Below are positions 42,445 through 53,042 of a stretch of DNA of 64,000 nt, piece by piece. Numbering within the stretch: the stretch's first letter is position 1; every line of letters starts with the position of its first letter. This DNA comes from Paramesorhizobium deserti. GTDB taxonomy: Bacteria; Pseudomonadota; Alphaproteobacteria; Rhizobiales; Rhizobiaceae. The stretch lies in contig NZ_LNTU01000038.1 of NCBI RefSeq assembly GCF_001558695.1, positions 124,001 through 188,000 of the forward strand, given 5' to 3'. Below the pieces are notes generated by a model. It saw nothing but the letters and a program-made list of their open reading frames with translations, was not told the origin of the DNA and did no database searches. The position numbers were made by a program, and so were the translations under genes.

Positions 42445-42492
42445 AAGGTAATTACCTTTATAATATTCGCTCAACACTAAGGCAAGTACCTT
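42445..42492. promoter_or_regulatory. Tandem AAGG-N6-CCTT operators
   Basis: AAGGTAATTACCTT at 42445-42458 is a perfect 14-bp palindrome. A second copy, AAGGCAAGTACCTT at 42479-42492, differs at two positions. Both are preceded by CT and followed by an AT-rich run, and their centres are 34 bp apart. They lie in the gap between the RibD_C gene and the ArsR gene, the usual place for ArsR autoregulation. Confidence 0.6.
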
Positions 42493-42533
42493 TTTAACCT
42501 TGACCGGCATGGCCTGCCGCTTTACCAAGCCGT

Positions 42534-42884
42534 ATGCCTTTCCACTCGACCCCACTCGACCTTGCCTTCCATGCTCTCAGTGACCCGACACGCCGGGCGG
42601 TGGTGTCGCGGCTCGCGGATGGCGAGATGCCGGTCAGTGTCCTCGCGCAGCCCTTCGACATGGCGCTGCCCTCCTTCTCTCAGCATCTCAAGGTGCTGGA
42701 AGATTGCGGATTGATCGCCACCGAGAAACGCGGTCGCAGCCGCTGGTGCCGACTGGAGCGGGCGCGCTTTGAGGAAGCGGCAAATTGGATGGCAGCGGAG
42801 CGCCGACGCTGGGCCGAGCGGCTCGACCGGCTGGAAACCTATTTGGACAGGACGGAAGAAAACGACGATGGAAAAGCTGTTTGA
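42534..42884 (+). CDS. ArsR-family transcriptional regulator
   Basis: A 116-residue winged-helix protein: LDLAFHALSDPTRRAVVSRL, recognition helix ALPSFSQHLKVLEDCGLI, and wing TEKRGRSRWCRLE. It lacks the metal-binding CxC of ArsR/SmtB proper, so it belongs to the non-metal branch that travels with SRPBCC genes. Its end overlaps the next gene by 17 bp. It probably represses both divergent transcripts through the repeats at 42445-42492. Confidence 0.88.
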   Translation: MPFHSTPLDLAFHALSDPTRRAVVSRLADGEMPVSVLAQPFDMALPSFSQHLKVLEDCGLIATEKRGRSRWCRLERARFEEAANWMAAERRRWAERLDRLETYLDRTEENDDGKAV

Positions 42885-43347
42885 GACGTGGTCGCTCGAT
42901 CGCGAGGTCGTTCTGGTCAAGGTGTTGAAGCACCCGCGCCATAAGGTATTCGCCGCCTGGATGGATCCGGAAGCGCTGGCACAATGGTATGGCCCGGTAG
43001 GCCTCAGCATCGAGAACCACGAGGCCGATATCCGCGAAGGTGGCGTATGGCGTTTCGACATGGTCGGCGAATTCGATGGCCAACAACAGCGCTTCCCCAA
43101 TCTGATGCGCTTCCTGAAGATCGTCCCCAACGAACTGATCGTTGTGGACTACGGCACCCCGGACCCCAATGATCCCGGGCGCTTTTATATGTCTATTACT
43201 TTCGATGAGCAGGCCGACGGCAAGACCGTACTGACCATGCGCCAGCTTCATCCCAGTCGTGAGCGGCGGCAGGCGGTCATCGGCTTTGGCGCGGTGGAAT
43301 ATGGGCTGCAGACGCTGGACGGCCTTGCTGCCTGGCTAGATGGTTGA
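42868..43347 (+). CDS. SRPBCC (AHSA1-like) domain protein
   Basis: A 159-residue START-like domain protein from the ATG at 42868, which has GGAAG upstream. Conserved parts are KHPRHKVFAAWMDPEALAQW, DIREGGVWRFDMVG and the end GAVEYGLQTLDGLAAWL. ArsR-SRPBCC pairs are common and their ligands are mostly unknown. The reading frame upstream of this start belongs to the ArsR gene in another frame. Confidence 0.87.
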   Translation: MEKLFETWSLDREVVLVKVLKHPRHKVFAAWMDPEALAQWYGPVGLSIENHEADIREGGVWRFDMVGEFDGQQQRFPNLMRFLKIVPNELIVVDYGTPDPNDPGRFYMSITFDEQADGKTVLTMRQLHPSRERRQAVIGFGAVEYGLQTLDGLAAWLDG

Positions 43348-43462
43348 ACGCCGCCCATTTGGAGTTTGGTGGCGGCCGGCATGATATCATAATGGACGGC
43401 TTTCAGGACTTTGCGGCCCGGCCCTGACGATCGCAAAGAGGTCAAACCGTATATTTGCTCCA

Positions 43463-44650
<1,188 letters not shown>

Positions 44651-44745
44651 TCATTTTAGCGAATTTTGGAGAGGGAAGCCTGTTGCCACAATGGATTTTC
44701 CGGTCAAAGAATTGCACTTTTCGAACAAAACGCGGCGCGAAAGCG

Positions 44746-45657
44746 ATGACGAGGCATATCCCGACTTACGATCTATACGGCGAGAAGCCGGGCAAAAAGT
44801 CCGAATTCTGGCTGCATTGCGAGACAATTCCATCAAGAAGCAGCCTGCATCACTGGGAAATCGGCGCGCACCGCCACGAGAGCTTCTTTCAGATATTGTA
44901 CATTCAGGCCGGTTCGGCAGAGGCGCTGTTCGGTGGTGAAACCCATGTGGTCAGCCCTCCGGCCATCGTCACCGTGCCGCCCGGCGCCACCCATGGCTTT
45001 CGCTTCTCGACGGATATCGAGGGGCTGGTCATCACCATCGTCACGGCGCAGCTCGGCGTGTCGCCGGGCGAGCGCAGCCAACTTGGCCAATGGCTTTCCG
45101 CTCCGCGCCTGACGCCACTTGCCGAAGGCGACGATGATTCAGCCTATGCCGTGAAGACGCTCGAAAGGCTCGACCGGGAATGCGAGGGTGGGCGCGCCGG
45201 CAACAACGGTCTCATCAAGGCCTATCTGACGACGATCCTGACGCTCGCGGCGCGGATTTCGGCGGCAGGGGGTGAAGAAGCCAAACAGGAGACGGGAGAG
45301 AACGAGCGCCGCGTCGAGCGGCTGAACGGCCTCATCCACCGGCACTACCAGTCGCATAAGACGGCTTCGTTCTACGCGCGGGAATTGGGTATGTCGCTCA
45401 CCCATCTCAATCGCGTCGTGCGCGAGGCGACGGGGCTGAGCACCCACCGGCTGATCGCCCGCAGGCTGGTCGAGGAGGCCAAGCGCGATCTGGTCTTCAC
45501 GCTCACCAGCGTCCAGGGCATCAGCTTTCGCCTGGGCTTTAGCGATCCGGCCTATTTCTCGCGGTTTTTCCTGCGCGAAACCGGCATGACGCCACGCGCC
45601 TACCGCAATGCGGAACAGGATAAGCTCGCGGAGAACCCCGCTTCTTCGGAGAACTGA
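44746..45657 (+). CDS. pobR: AraC-family regulator, PobR-like
   Basis: A 303-residue protein from the ATG at 44746 (MTRHIPTYDLYGEKPGKKSE). The N-terminal cupin domain (IGAHRHESFFQILYIQAG, VTVPPGATHGFRFSTD) probably binds 4-hydroxybenzoate. The C-terminal AraC double helix-turn-helix includes SFYARELGMSLTHLNRVV and GISFRLGFSDPAYFSRFF. Divergent placement from pobA matches the rhizobial pobR type, which differs from the IclR-type PobR of Acinetobacter. Confidence 0.88.
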   Translation: MTRHIPTYDLYGEKPGKKSEFWLHCETIPSRSSLHHWEIGAHRHESFFQILYIQAGSAEALFGGETHVVSPPAIVTVPPGATHGFRFSTDIEGLVITIVTAQLGVSPGERSQLGQWLSAPRLTPLAEGDDDSAYAVKTLERLDRECEGGRAGNNGLIKAYLTTILTLAARISAAGGEEAKQETGENERRVERLNGLIHRHYQSHKTASFYARELGMSLTHLNRVVREATGLSTHRLIARRLVEEAKRDLVFTLTSVQGISFRLGFSDPAYFSRFFLRETGMTPRAYRNAEQDKLAENPASSEN

Positions 45658-45677
45658 CCTGGATTTTTGAAAGAGCC

Positions 45678-46433
45678 CTATCGCAGCATTGTGCGCAGGT
45701 CGCTTTGCACCTTCAGCATCTCGGGCAGCATGAGCTGGATAAGATCCTTTACCTCCACTTTGGCCACCGGCGCGCCGATGTTGAGCGCGGCCACCACCGT
45801 TCCGCGGTGGTCGAAAACGGGGACGGCAATCGAGCGAAGTCCAAGTTCCAGCTCCTGGTCGTTGACGGCATAGCCCTGCTTACGGATTTGCCTGAACTCT
45901 TCCATGAGATGGTCGGGTTCGATATGCGTAAAGGGAGTTCGGGGCTTCAGTTCGGTTCGATCAAGCACTGATCGGGCTTCAGCCTCGTCCAGCCATGCCA
46001 GCAGCACGCGTCCCATCGAGGCGCAATAAGCGGGCAGGCGACTTCCGGCCATCAGATTGATCGACATGACGCGCCTTTGTGAGGCGCGCGCGATATACAC
46101 GATTTCGGTTCCGTCGAGCACCGAGGCCGAAGCGCTTTCGCCCACAGCATCGGACAGGCGGTTGAGGTGCGGCTGGATGATCGTCGGCAAAGGCGTCGCG
46201 GAAAGATAGGCGTGGCCAAGGCGTAGCACTTTCGGCAACAGCATGAAGAACTTGCCATCATATTCTGCATAGCCAAGCTCGGCGAGGGTGAGGAGGCAAC
46301 GTCGCGCTGTCGCCCGGTTCAGCCCGGTAATCTTCGAGACGTCGGCAATGGAGAGCCGCGGCTTGTCCTCGCCGAAAGCCTCGATCACCTTCAGTCCTTT
46401 GGCAAAACCGCCGACAAAATCCGTCTCGCGCAT
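45678..46433 (-). CDS. pcaR: IclR-family regulator of pcaIJF
   Basis: A 251-residue IclR protein from the ATG at 46433, which follows GGAGG at ideal spacing; in-frame ATGs further up lie inside the operator. The DNA-binding part is LSIADVSKITGLNRATARRC, and the effector domain has SASASVLDGTEIVYIAR and YAVNDQELELGLRSIAVPVF. PcaR activates pcaIJF in response to beta-ketoadipate in other bacteria. The gene is divergent from pcaI with a three-part operator between them. Confidence 0.92.
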   Translation of the reverse strand: MRETDFVGGFAKGLKVIEAFGEDKPRLSIADVSKITGLNRATARRCLLTLAELGYAEYDGKFFMLLPKVLRLGHAYLSATPLPTIIQPHLNRLSDAVGESASASVLDGTEIVYIARASQRRVMSINLMAGSRLPAYCASMGRVLLAWLDEAEARSVLDRTELKPRTPFTHIEPDHLMEEFRQIRKQGYAVNDQELELGLRSIAVPVFDHRGTVVAALNIGAPVAKVEVKDLIQLMLPEMLKVQSDLRTMLR

Positions 46434-46460
46434 GCGACGCCTCCAATATGATACATCCAT

Positions 46461-46499
46461 TTTGTGCGGTATACGAACAAATGTCAAATAACGCACAAA
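46461..46499. promoter_or_regulatory. Three-part PcaR-type operator
   Basis: Three similar octamers occur: TTTGTGCG (46461-46468), CGAACAAA (46474-46481) and CGCACAAA (46492-46499). The first two make an imperfect palindrome with a 5-bp centre; the second and third are direct repeats separated by 10 bp; first and third are perfect inverted copies. This palindrome-plus-direct-repeat plan matches that described for Acinetobacter PcaU and PobR operators, both IclR proteins. Confidence 0.65.
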
Positions 46500-46603
46500 C
46501 TGATTGACCCCGAGCCGGCGGTTTGGCTAACTCCAGCCGGGTTGATGCCGGGAGATGGCGCGAAGCATGGCTTCGTGTGCCTGCTCGCCGGCATGGAGGT
46601 ATG

Positions 46604-47311
46604 ATGGACAAGACAATCGGAAGTCTGGCGGAAGCGGTTGCCGAAATCGGAGATGGCGCGACCGTCATGATCGGAGGTTTCGGCGGCTCGGGCGCGCCGA
46701 TCGAGCTTATTCATGCCCTGATCGACAAGGGATCAAAGAACCTGACGGTGATCAACAACAATGCGGGCAATGGCCGTATCGGCATTGCCGCGATGATCGA
46801 TGCCGGCATGGTCAGGAAAATGATCTGCTCGTTTCCACGCTCGTCCGATCCGCGTGCATTTACGGACAAGTATCTTGCCGGTGAGATCCAACTTGAGCTG
46901 GTTCCCCAAGGTACGCTCGCCGAGCGCATCCGTGCCGGAGGTGCCGGTATTCCGGCGTTTTATACGCCAACGGCGTATGGCACCGAACTTGCCGAGGGCA
47001 AGGTCATCGCGGAATTCGATGGGCGGCCTTACGTTCAGGAGCGCTGGTTGAAAGCCGATTTCGCGCTGATCAAAGCGCATACCGGCGATATCCACGGCAA
47101 TCTTACCTACCGGATGGCGGCGCGCAATTTCAATCCATTGATGTGCATGGCGGCCGCGAAGACCATCGCGCAGGTGTCGAAGATCGTGCCGCTTGGCGGC
47201 ATTGAGCCAGAGCATGTCGTGACCCCCGGCATTTTTGTCGACCGCGTTGTCGAAGCCGCCAATCCGCAACAGGAGGAAGAGCTCATTCGGGCAGGAGTGG
47301 CCTACGTATGA
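46604..47311 (+). CDS. pcaI: 3-oxoadipate CoA-transferase subunit A
   Basis: A 235-residue subunit. The start is the second of two adjacent ATGs (46604), four bases after GGAGG; the longer frame to 46523 overlaps the promoter. Family motifs include ATVMIGGFGGSGAPIELIHA, NNNAGNGRIGIAAMIDAGMV and PAFYTPTAYGTELAEGK. With PcaJ it moves CoA from succinyl-CoA to beta-ketoadipate. Overlaps pcaJ by 4 bp. Confidence 0.95.
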   Translation: MDKTIGSLAEAVAEIGDGATVMIGGFGGSGAPIELIHALIDKGSKNLTVINNNAGNGRIGIAAMIDAGMVRKMICSFPRSSDPRAFTDKYLAGEIQLELVPQGTLAERIRAGGAGIPAFYTPTAYGTELAEGKVIAEFDGRPYVQERWLKADFALIKAHTGDIHGNLTYRMAARNFNPLMCMAAAKTIAQVSKIVPLGGIEPEHVVTPGIFVDRVVEAANPQQEEELIRAGVAYV

Positions 47312-47997
47312 CCATCGATACTCGCGAGGACATCAAGCTTTCCAACGCCCAGATCGCCTGGCGCGCGGCACAGGATATCGTTGATGGCGCCTATGTAAAT
47401 CTCGGCATCGGTTTCCCGGAAATGGTTGCCCGTTATCAGCCTGAAGGTCGCGAGGCGATCTTCCACACCGAAAACGGCATTCTTGATTTCGGTGAAGCGC
47501 CGCCGGAAGGCGAAGAAGACTGGGATCTGATCAATGCGGGCAAGAAGGCCGTGACCTTGAAGCCGGGCGCTGCTTTCTTCAATCATGCTGACAGCTTCGC
47601 CATGGTGCGCGGCGGCCATCTCGGTGTAGCGATCCTCGGTGCCTATCAGGTCGCCCAAAACGGCGATCTTGCCAACTGGCGCGTTGGCGCCAGGGGGGTG
47701 CCTGCGGTCGGCGGCGCGATGGACCTCGTGCATGGAGCAAAGCAGGTCGTCGTTATCACAGAACACGTCACCAGGAAAGGTGAGCCGAAACTGGTGGAGC
47801 AATGCACTTTCCCGCTGACGGGCGTTGGTTGCATCACGCGCATCTATACGAGCCATGCCGTCATCGACGTCGATAAGGGCCGTTTCGTGTTGCGTGAAAA
47901 ACTGACGGCGATCACGTTGGAAGAGCTTCAGGCCATGACGGGCGCGAAGCTCCATATCGATGGCCCCGTCGCTGATCTCGTCGTTCCTGAACTGTGA
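47308..47997 (+). CDS. pcaJ: 3-oxoadipate CoA-transferase subunit B
   Basis: A 229-residue catalytic subunit. It carries the CoA-transferase signature with the catalytic glutamate in FHTENGILDFGE and YVNLGIGFPEMVARY, then GGHLGVAILGAYQVAQNGDL and KQVVVITEHVTRKGEPKLVE. It is translationally coupled to pcaI and precedes pcaF by 8 bp. Confidence 0.95.
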   Translation: MTIDTREDIKLSNAQIAWRAAQDIVDGAYVNLGIGFPEMVARYQPEGREAIFHTENGILDFGEAPPEGEEDWDLINAGKKAVTLKPGAAFFNHADSFAMVRGGHLGVAILGAYQVAQNGDLANWRVGARGVPAVGGAMDLVHGAKQVVVITEHVTRKGEPKLVEQCTFPLTGVGCITRIYTSHAVIDVDKGRFVLREKLTAITLEELQAMTGAKLHIDGPVADLVVPEL

Positions 47998-48005
47998 GGC
48001 TCACC

Positions 48006-49208
48006 ATGAGCGAAGCCTATATCTGCGATTACATCCGCACGCCGATTGGTCGTTATGGCGGAGCACTTTCGTCAGTTCGTGCCGACGATCTGGGCGCAAT
48101 TCCGCTCAAGGCCCTGATGGAGCGGAATGGTTCCGTCGACTGGGATGCCGTTGACGATGTCATATTTGGTTCGGCAAATCAGGCAGGCGAAGATAATCGC
48201 AACGTCGCACGCATGTCGCTGCTTCTGGCCGGGCTTCCGGTCAGTGTGTCGGGTACCACGATCAACCGTCTTTGTGGTTCCGGCATGGATGCGGTCATCA
48301 CCGCCGCCCGTGCCATTAGGGCAGGCGAGGCGGAACTGATCGTCGCCGGGGGCGTGGAAAGCATGAGCCGCGCGCCCTTCGTCATGCCGAAGGCAGATAG
48401 CGCCTTCTCACGCAAGGCGGAAATCTTCGACACGACCATCGGATGGCGCCTCATCAATCCCTTGATGAAAAAGCAGTATGGCGTCGATTCCATGCCGGAA
48501 ACCGGAGAGAACGTCGCCGAGGATTACAAGGTATCGCGTCAGGATCAGGACGTTTTCGCGCTCCATAGCCAGGAAAAAGCTGCCGCTGCGCAGGCTAACG
48601 GCCGCCTCGCGATGGAAATCGTCTCAGTCCCGGTCCCGCAGCGCAAGGGCGATCCGGTGATCGTTGAAAAGGACGAACATCCGCGTGCAGCAAGCATCGA
48701 AGCGCTCGCAAGGCTTGGTACGCCCTTCCGCGAAGGCGGTACGGTGACGGCGGGCAATGCATCCGGCGTCAACGATGGTGCGGCAGCGCTTATCATTGCT
48801 TCTGAAACCGCGGTGAAGAAATATGGCCTTAAGCCGATAGCCCGCGTCATCGGCGGTGCGGCGGCGGGCGTTCCGCCGCGTATCATGGGTATCGGACCGG
48901 CTCCGGCAACGAAGAAGCTTTGCGCTCGGACCGGCATCGCGCCGGGTGCTTTCGATGTCATCGAACTGAACGAAGCCTTCGCCTCGCAATGTCTTGCCGT
49001 TTTGCGTGAACTCGGAATCGCCGACGATGACAGGCGCGTCAACCCGAATGGCGGTGCAATCGCCCTCGGTCATCCGCTTGGCATGTCCGGTGCGCGCGTC
49101 GCCGGAACCGCGGCACTGGAGCTGTCGCTCAAAGGCGGCCAATATGCGCTGGCAACCATGTGCATCGGCGTGGGCCAGGGTATCGCAATCGCGCTCGAGC
49201 GCGTTTAG
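48006..49208 (+). CDS. pcaF: 3-oxoadipyl-CoA thiolase
   Basis: A 400-residue thiolase that splits beta-ketoadipyl-CoA into succinyl-CoA and acetyl-CoA, the final pathway step. Active-site features are the nucleophile Cys in TTINRLCGSGMDAV, the motif VIELNEAFASQCLAV, the His in NPNGGAIALGHPLGMSGAR and the second Cys in LATMCIGVGQG. I prefer the ATG at 48006 (MSEAYICDYIRTPIGRYGG) over one four codons upstream. Confidence 0.96.
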   Translation: MSEAYICDYIRTPIGRYGGALSSVRADDLGAIPLKALMERNGSVDWDAVDDVIFGSANQAGEDNRNVARMSLLLAGLPVSVSGTTINRLCGSGMDAVITAARAIRAGEAELIVAGGVESMSRAPFVMPKADSAFSRKAEIFDTTIGWRLINPLMKKQYGVDSMPETGENVAEDYKVSRQDQDVFALHSQEKAAAAQANGRLAMEIVSVPVPQRKGDPVIVEKDEHPRAASIEALARLGTPFREGGTVTAGNASGVNDGAAALIIASETAVKKYGLKPIARVIGGAAAGVPPRIMGIGPAPATKKLCARTGIAPGAFDVIELNEAFASQCLAVLRELGIADDDRRVNPNGGAIALGHPLGMSGARVAGTAALELSLKGGQYALATMCIGVGQGIAIALERV

Positions 49209-49308
49209 AGCTGCCGCCAGACGGCGGCGTCGAAACAACCTGATATGCCAAGATCAACTTTATCCGCACGACCTGGATCGGCGGGCCAAAGGGATGCGTT
49301 CATTCGGT

Positions 49309-49764
49309 CTACACATCCTGCCAGCGGGGAATGAGCGCGGCTTGTCCATGCAACTGCCCATGCTTGTCGACCAATTGCCACACAGTGACGTGATCAACCC
49401 GGAATCGTCTTCCCGATTTTGCCACGCGTACTCCACGGTAATCCGAGATGTAGCCATCCCGTACAACGATGTCGAGCAGACGCTGCCGTTCTTCACGATC
49501 CGGCAGCTCGGCTGAAAACCGCGACAAAAGCGCGGTGAATTCATCCCAATCATATTCGAAACATGACTGAGCAGTCTTGTTTGCATAGATGAAACGGGGA
49601 TCGGCATCGGTATTGTGGGCCAGCAAGCCGAAAGGAGCGTCTTCATAAAGCCATCGCGCTGCACGCGAAGCTTCCTGTTCTCCGGGCACAAGCGATTTCC
49701 TTGTGAACCTGAAATAGCTGTCCGAGAGCAGGTTGAAGAAATCCAGATCCGTGCTTTTTCCCAT
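49309..49764 (-). CDS. MEKHLA-domain protein
   Basis: A 151-residue PAS-like MEKHLA-domain protein. The ATG at 49764 has GGGAG five bases upstream; a longer frame to 49920 is not domain-like. Conserved parts are ARWLYEDAPFGLLAHNTDAD, RFIYANKTAQSCFEYDWDEF and DYRGVRVAKSGRRFRVDHVT. MEKHLA proteins are small sensory or ligand-binding domains of unknown output. It lies 197 bp after fmdB on the same strand, at the end of the amide-use cluster, and may sense a small nitrogen compound. Confidence 0.85.
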   Translation of the reverse strand: MGKSTDLDFFNLLSDSYFRFTRKSLVPGEQEASRAARWLYEDAPFGLLAHNTDADPRFIYANKTAQSCFEYDWDEFTALLSRFSAELPDREERQRLLDIVVRDGYISDYRGVRVAKSGRRFRVDHVTVWQLVDKHGQLHGQAALIPRWQDV

Positions 49765-49961
49765 AATATCTCCCATGGAATCGCAATGTTGTTCTCTGCG
49801 ATGAATGCGGCAATTCAGCGTTACAGATTGGTGGCACGCGGACATGGGCGCACAACCTGTCCTGCATCGAACAGCACTTCGAGGAGTATCTATGGGCGCT
49901 GGCGGCAGTGCGCAACACAAACGCCGGAACTGGCAAGCCGATGATCAAAATGCAGAGTTCT

Positions 49962-50300
49962 CTAGTGGCTGATCATCCAGGGCCTCGCGCCGACAAAGGA
50001 CTTGGACCCGTCCGGCCGGCGTGTGGTCCTTGACGAGCGTTCTGTCGAGCAGCAGGAACATCCGGGGCCATGAGAACGCTCGGAAAGCCTGTTGCTCTTC
50101 GGGGTGTGCCTGGCCTGCTCATTGACGGCGTGTGCGGCGCGCAGCCCCGTTTCCATCGAGGCAATGTTGGGCATGCGCAAAATAACGCGGCGAGCGGATT
50201 GCCCGCAGTCGGGGCAGTCGCGCGGCTCGGCGGATTTGGCCATGGGGCGGAGTGCGGTAAAGACACCGCACTCCGCGCATTCGTAGTCGTAGAAGGGCAT
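49962..50300 (-). CDS. fmdB: FmdB-type zinc ribbon protein
   Basis: A 112-residue protein from the ATG at 50300. Its first 45 residues are the FmdB zinc ribbon: MPFYDYECAECGVFTALRPM with Cys-x2-Cys and then RDCPDCGQSARRVI with the second pair. The rest is polar and probably disordered, ending in a Cys-containing stretch HGPGCSCCSTE. FmdB was described as a putative regulator of the formamidase operon of Methylophilus methylotrophus. It lies 10 bp after fmdA. Confidence 0.87.
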   Translation of the reverse strand: MPFYDYECAECGVFTALRPMAKSAEPRDCPDCGQSARRVILRMPNIASMETGLRAAHAVNEQARHTPKSNRLSERSHGPGCSCCSTERSSRTTRRPDGSKSFVGARPWMISH

Positions 50301-50310
50301 CGGGAGCACC

Positions 50311-51543
50311 TCAGAGGTCGGGAGCGAGCGGGACGGAGACCGAGCCGTCGAGGAACTTCGTCGGCCCGTCGCTGCCTGGCATGATGTCGAACTCGAAGAT
50401 ATCCGTCGGTAGCCACAAGGTCGCGCAGGCATTGGGGATGTCGACCACGCCCGAGATGTGGCCCTGGACCGGGGCCGTGCCGAGGATGGCATAGGCCTGG
50501 GCGCGCGAATAGCCGAACTTCGTCAGATACTCGATGGCGTTGAGGCAGGCCTGGCGGTAGGCGATGTGAACATCGAGATAATGCTGTTTGCCCGCCTCAT
50601 CGACAGAGATGCCTTCGAAGATCAGGTAATCGTCGTATCTGGGCGTGATGGGGGAAGGGCGGAAAATCGGGTTCCTGATGCCGTATTTGGCCATGCCGCC
50701 CTTGAGTAGCGACACCTTGATATGCAGCCAGCCGGCCATCTCAATGGCGCCGCAGAAGGTGATCTCGCCGTCGCCCTGGCTGAAATGCAGATCGCCCATG
50801 GAGAGCCCGGCGCCGTCCACATAGACGGGGAAATAGATCTTCGAGCCGCGGCTCAGATCCTTGATGTCGCAGTTGCCGCCATGCTCGCGCGGCGGCACGG
50901 TGCGGGCGCCTTCCGCCGCGGCCTTGTCGCGGGCCTCACCCTTGAGCTTGCCCATATGGGCGGTCTCGTCACCATTGGGGAGCGTGGCAAGTGCAGGTAC
51001 GCGCTCGGGATCCGTGTCGAACAGTGCCTTTTCGCGTGCGTTCCACGCCTCCAGCATCTTCCTGTCGGGCAGGCAGCCGATGAGCCCGGGATGGATGAGG
51101 CCGGCATATTTCACGCCTGGCACGTGGCGCGAGGAGGTGAACATACCGTGGAAATCCCAGATGGACTTCTGTGCTTCCGGAAAATGTTCGGTGAGGAAGC
51201 CACCACCGTTGTTCTTCGAGAAGAAGCCGTTAAATCCCCATAGCGAGTTTTCGACGGCGCCGATGTCGAGGATGTCGACCACCAGGAGATCACCGGGTTC
51301 CGCACCCTTGACGCCGATGGGGCCGGACAGGAAGTGGACCTGATTCAAGTCGACGTCGCGCACGTCGGCCGCGTCGTCGTCGTTCTTGATCTGCCCGCCC
51401 GTCCAGTCATAGGTCTCGACCCGAAAATCGTCGCCAGGCTCCACCCAGCAGGCCATGGGGATGTCGGGGTGCCAGCGGTTGTGGATCCTCTCGTTCTCGT
51501 AGGGTGAGGTGGCGAGATCGACCTTGATCAGTGTTTCGGGCAT
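50311..51543 (-). CDS. fmdA: Formamidase / acetamidase (FmdA)
   Basis: A 410-residue acetamidase/formamidase that hydrolyses short aliphatic amides to acid plus ammonia. It begins TLIKVDLATSPYENERIHNR and has GDLLVVDILDIGAV, GVKYAGLIHPGLIGCLPD, TVPPREHGGNCDIKDLSRG and VDGAGLSMGDLHFSQGDGE, all typical of the family. It is last but two in a transcript that starts with a urea/amide ABC transporter, so uptake and hydrolysis are coupled. Formamide and acetamide are likely substrates. Confidence 0.94.
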   Translation of the reverse strand: MPETLIKVDLATSPYENERIHNRWHPDIPMACWVEPGDDFRVETYDWTGGQIKNDDDAADVRDVDLNQVHFLSGPIGVKGAEPGDLLVVDILDIGAVENSLWGFNGFFSKNNGGGFLTEHFPEAQKSIWDFHGMFTSSRHVPGVKYAGLIHPGLIGCLPDRKMLEAWNAREKALFDTDPERVPALATLPNGDETAHMGKLKGEARDKAAAEGARTVPPREHGGNCDIKDLSRGSKIYFPVYVDGAGLSMGDLHFSQGDGEITFCGAIEMAGWLHIKVSLLKGGMAKYGIRNPIFRPSPITPRYDDYLIFEGISVDEAGKQHYLDVHIAYRQACLNAIEYLTKFGYSRAQAYAILGTAPVQGHISGVVDIPNACATLWLPTDIFEFDIMPGSDGPTKFLDGSVSVPLAPDL

Positions 51544-51573
51544 GGATGGCTCCTTTTTGTGAATGATGAACGG

Positions 51574-52263
51574 TCAGACGGACAGGAAGGCGGCGACTTT
51601 CTTTTCGTCGATGCCTTCCCGCCGGCTTTCGTGGACGAATTCGCCGTTCTCGATGACGAGCACGTGGTCGGCGATGTCGAGCGCGAAGCTCAAGACCTGC
51701 TCGGAGACGACGATGGAAAGGCCACGCTCGTCGCGGATGCGGCGCAGCGTGCGCGCCATCTCCTTGATGATCGAAGGCTGGATGCCCTCGGTCGGCTCGT
51801 CCAGCAGCAGCACCTTGGGCCGCGAGGCGAGCGCGCGGGCGATGGCGAGCTGCTGCTGTTGGCCGCCGGAGAGATTGCCGCCGCGCCGGTTCCTCATCTC
51901 CAGGAGCACCGGGAACAGCTCGTAGATGTCGCCGGGCACGGCGCTTTCGCCGGTGACGGTCAGCCCTGTCTCGATGTTCTCCTTCACTGTCATGGTGGAG
52001 AAGATCATGCGCCCCTGCGGCACGAAGGCGAGACCCTTGGCCACGCGCTCGTAGGGTTCGGAAGCCTCGATCGCTGCGCCGTCGATGCGAATGCCACCCG
52101 ATTGCGAGGGCAGCATGCCGATCAGCGACTTCATGAGCGTGGTCTTGCCCATGCCGTTGCGCCCCATGATGGCGACGATCTCGCCCGGTCTCACATCGAA
52201 GGAGACGGAATGGATCACCTCGCTCTGCCCGTAGGCGACGGAAAGATTGTCGACGCTCAACAT
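51574..52263 (-). CDS. urtE: Urea/short-chain amide ABC ATP-binding protein (UrtE)
   Basis: A 229-residue LivF-like ATPase. Walker A is GRNGMGKTTLMKSLIG, signature LSGGQQQQLAIARAL and Walker B VLLLDEPTEGIQPSI; the EGIQPSIIKEM stretch is characteristic of UrtE. It begins 3 bp after the urtD stop. Fifth gene of the transporter. Confidence 0.93.
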   Translation of the reverse strand: MLSVDNLSVAYGQSEVIHSVSFDVRPGEIVAIMGRNGMGKTTLMKSLIGMLPSQSGGIRIDGAAIEASEPYERVAKGLAFVPQGRMIFSTMTVKENIETGLTVTGESAVPGDIYELFPVLLEMRNRRGGNLSGGQQQQLAIARALASRPKVLLLDEPTEGIQPSIIKEMARTLRRIRDERGLSIVVSEQVLSFALDIADHVLVIENGEFVHESRREGIDEKKVAAFLSV

Positions 52264-52266
52264 TGT

Positions 52267-53031
<765 letters not shown>

Positions 53032-53042
53032 GAGTGAGCCTC

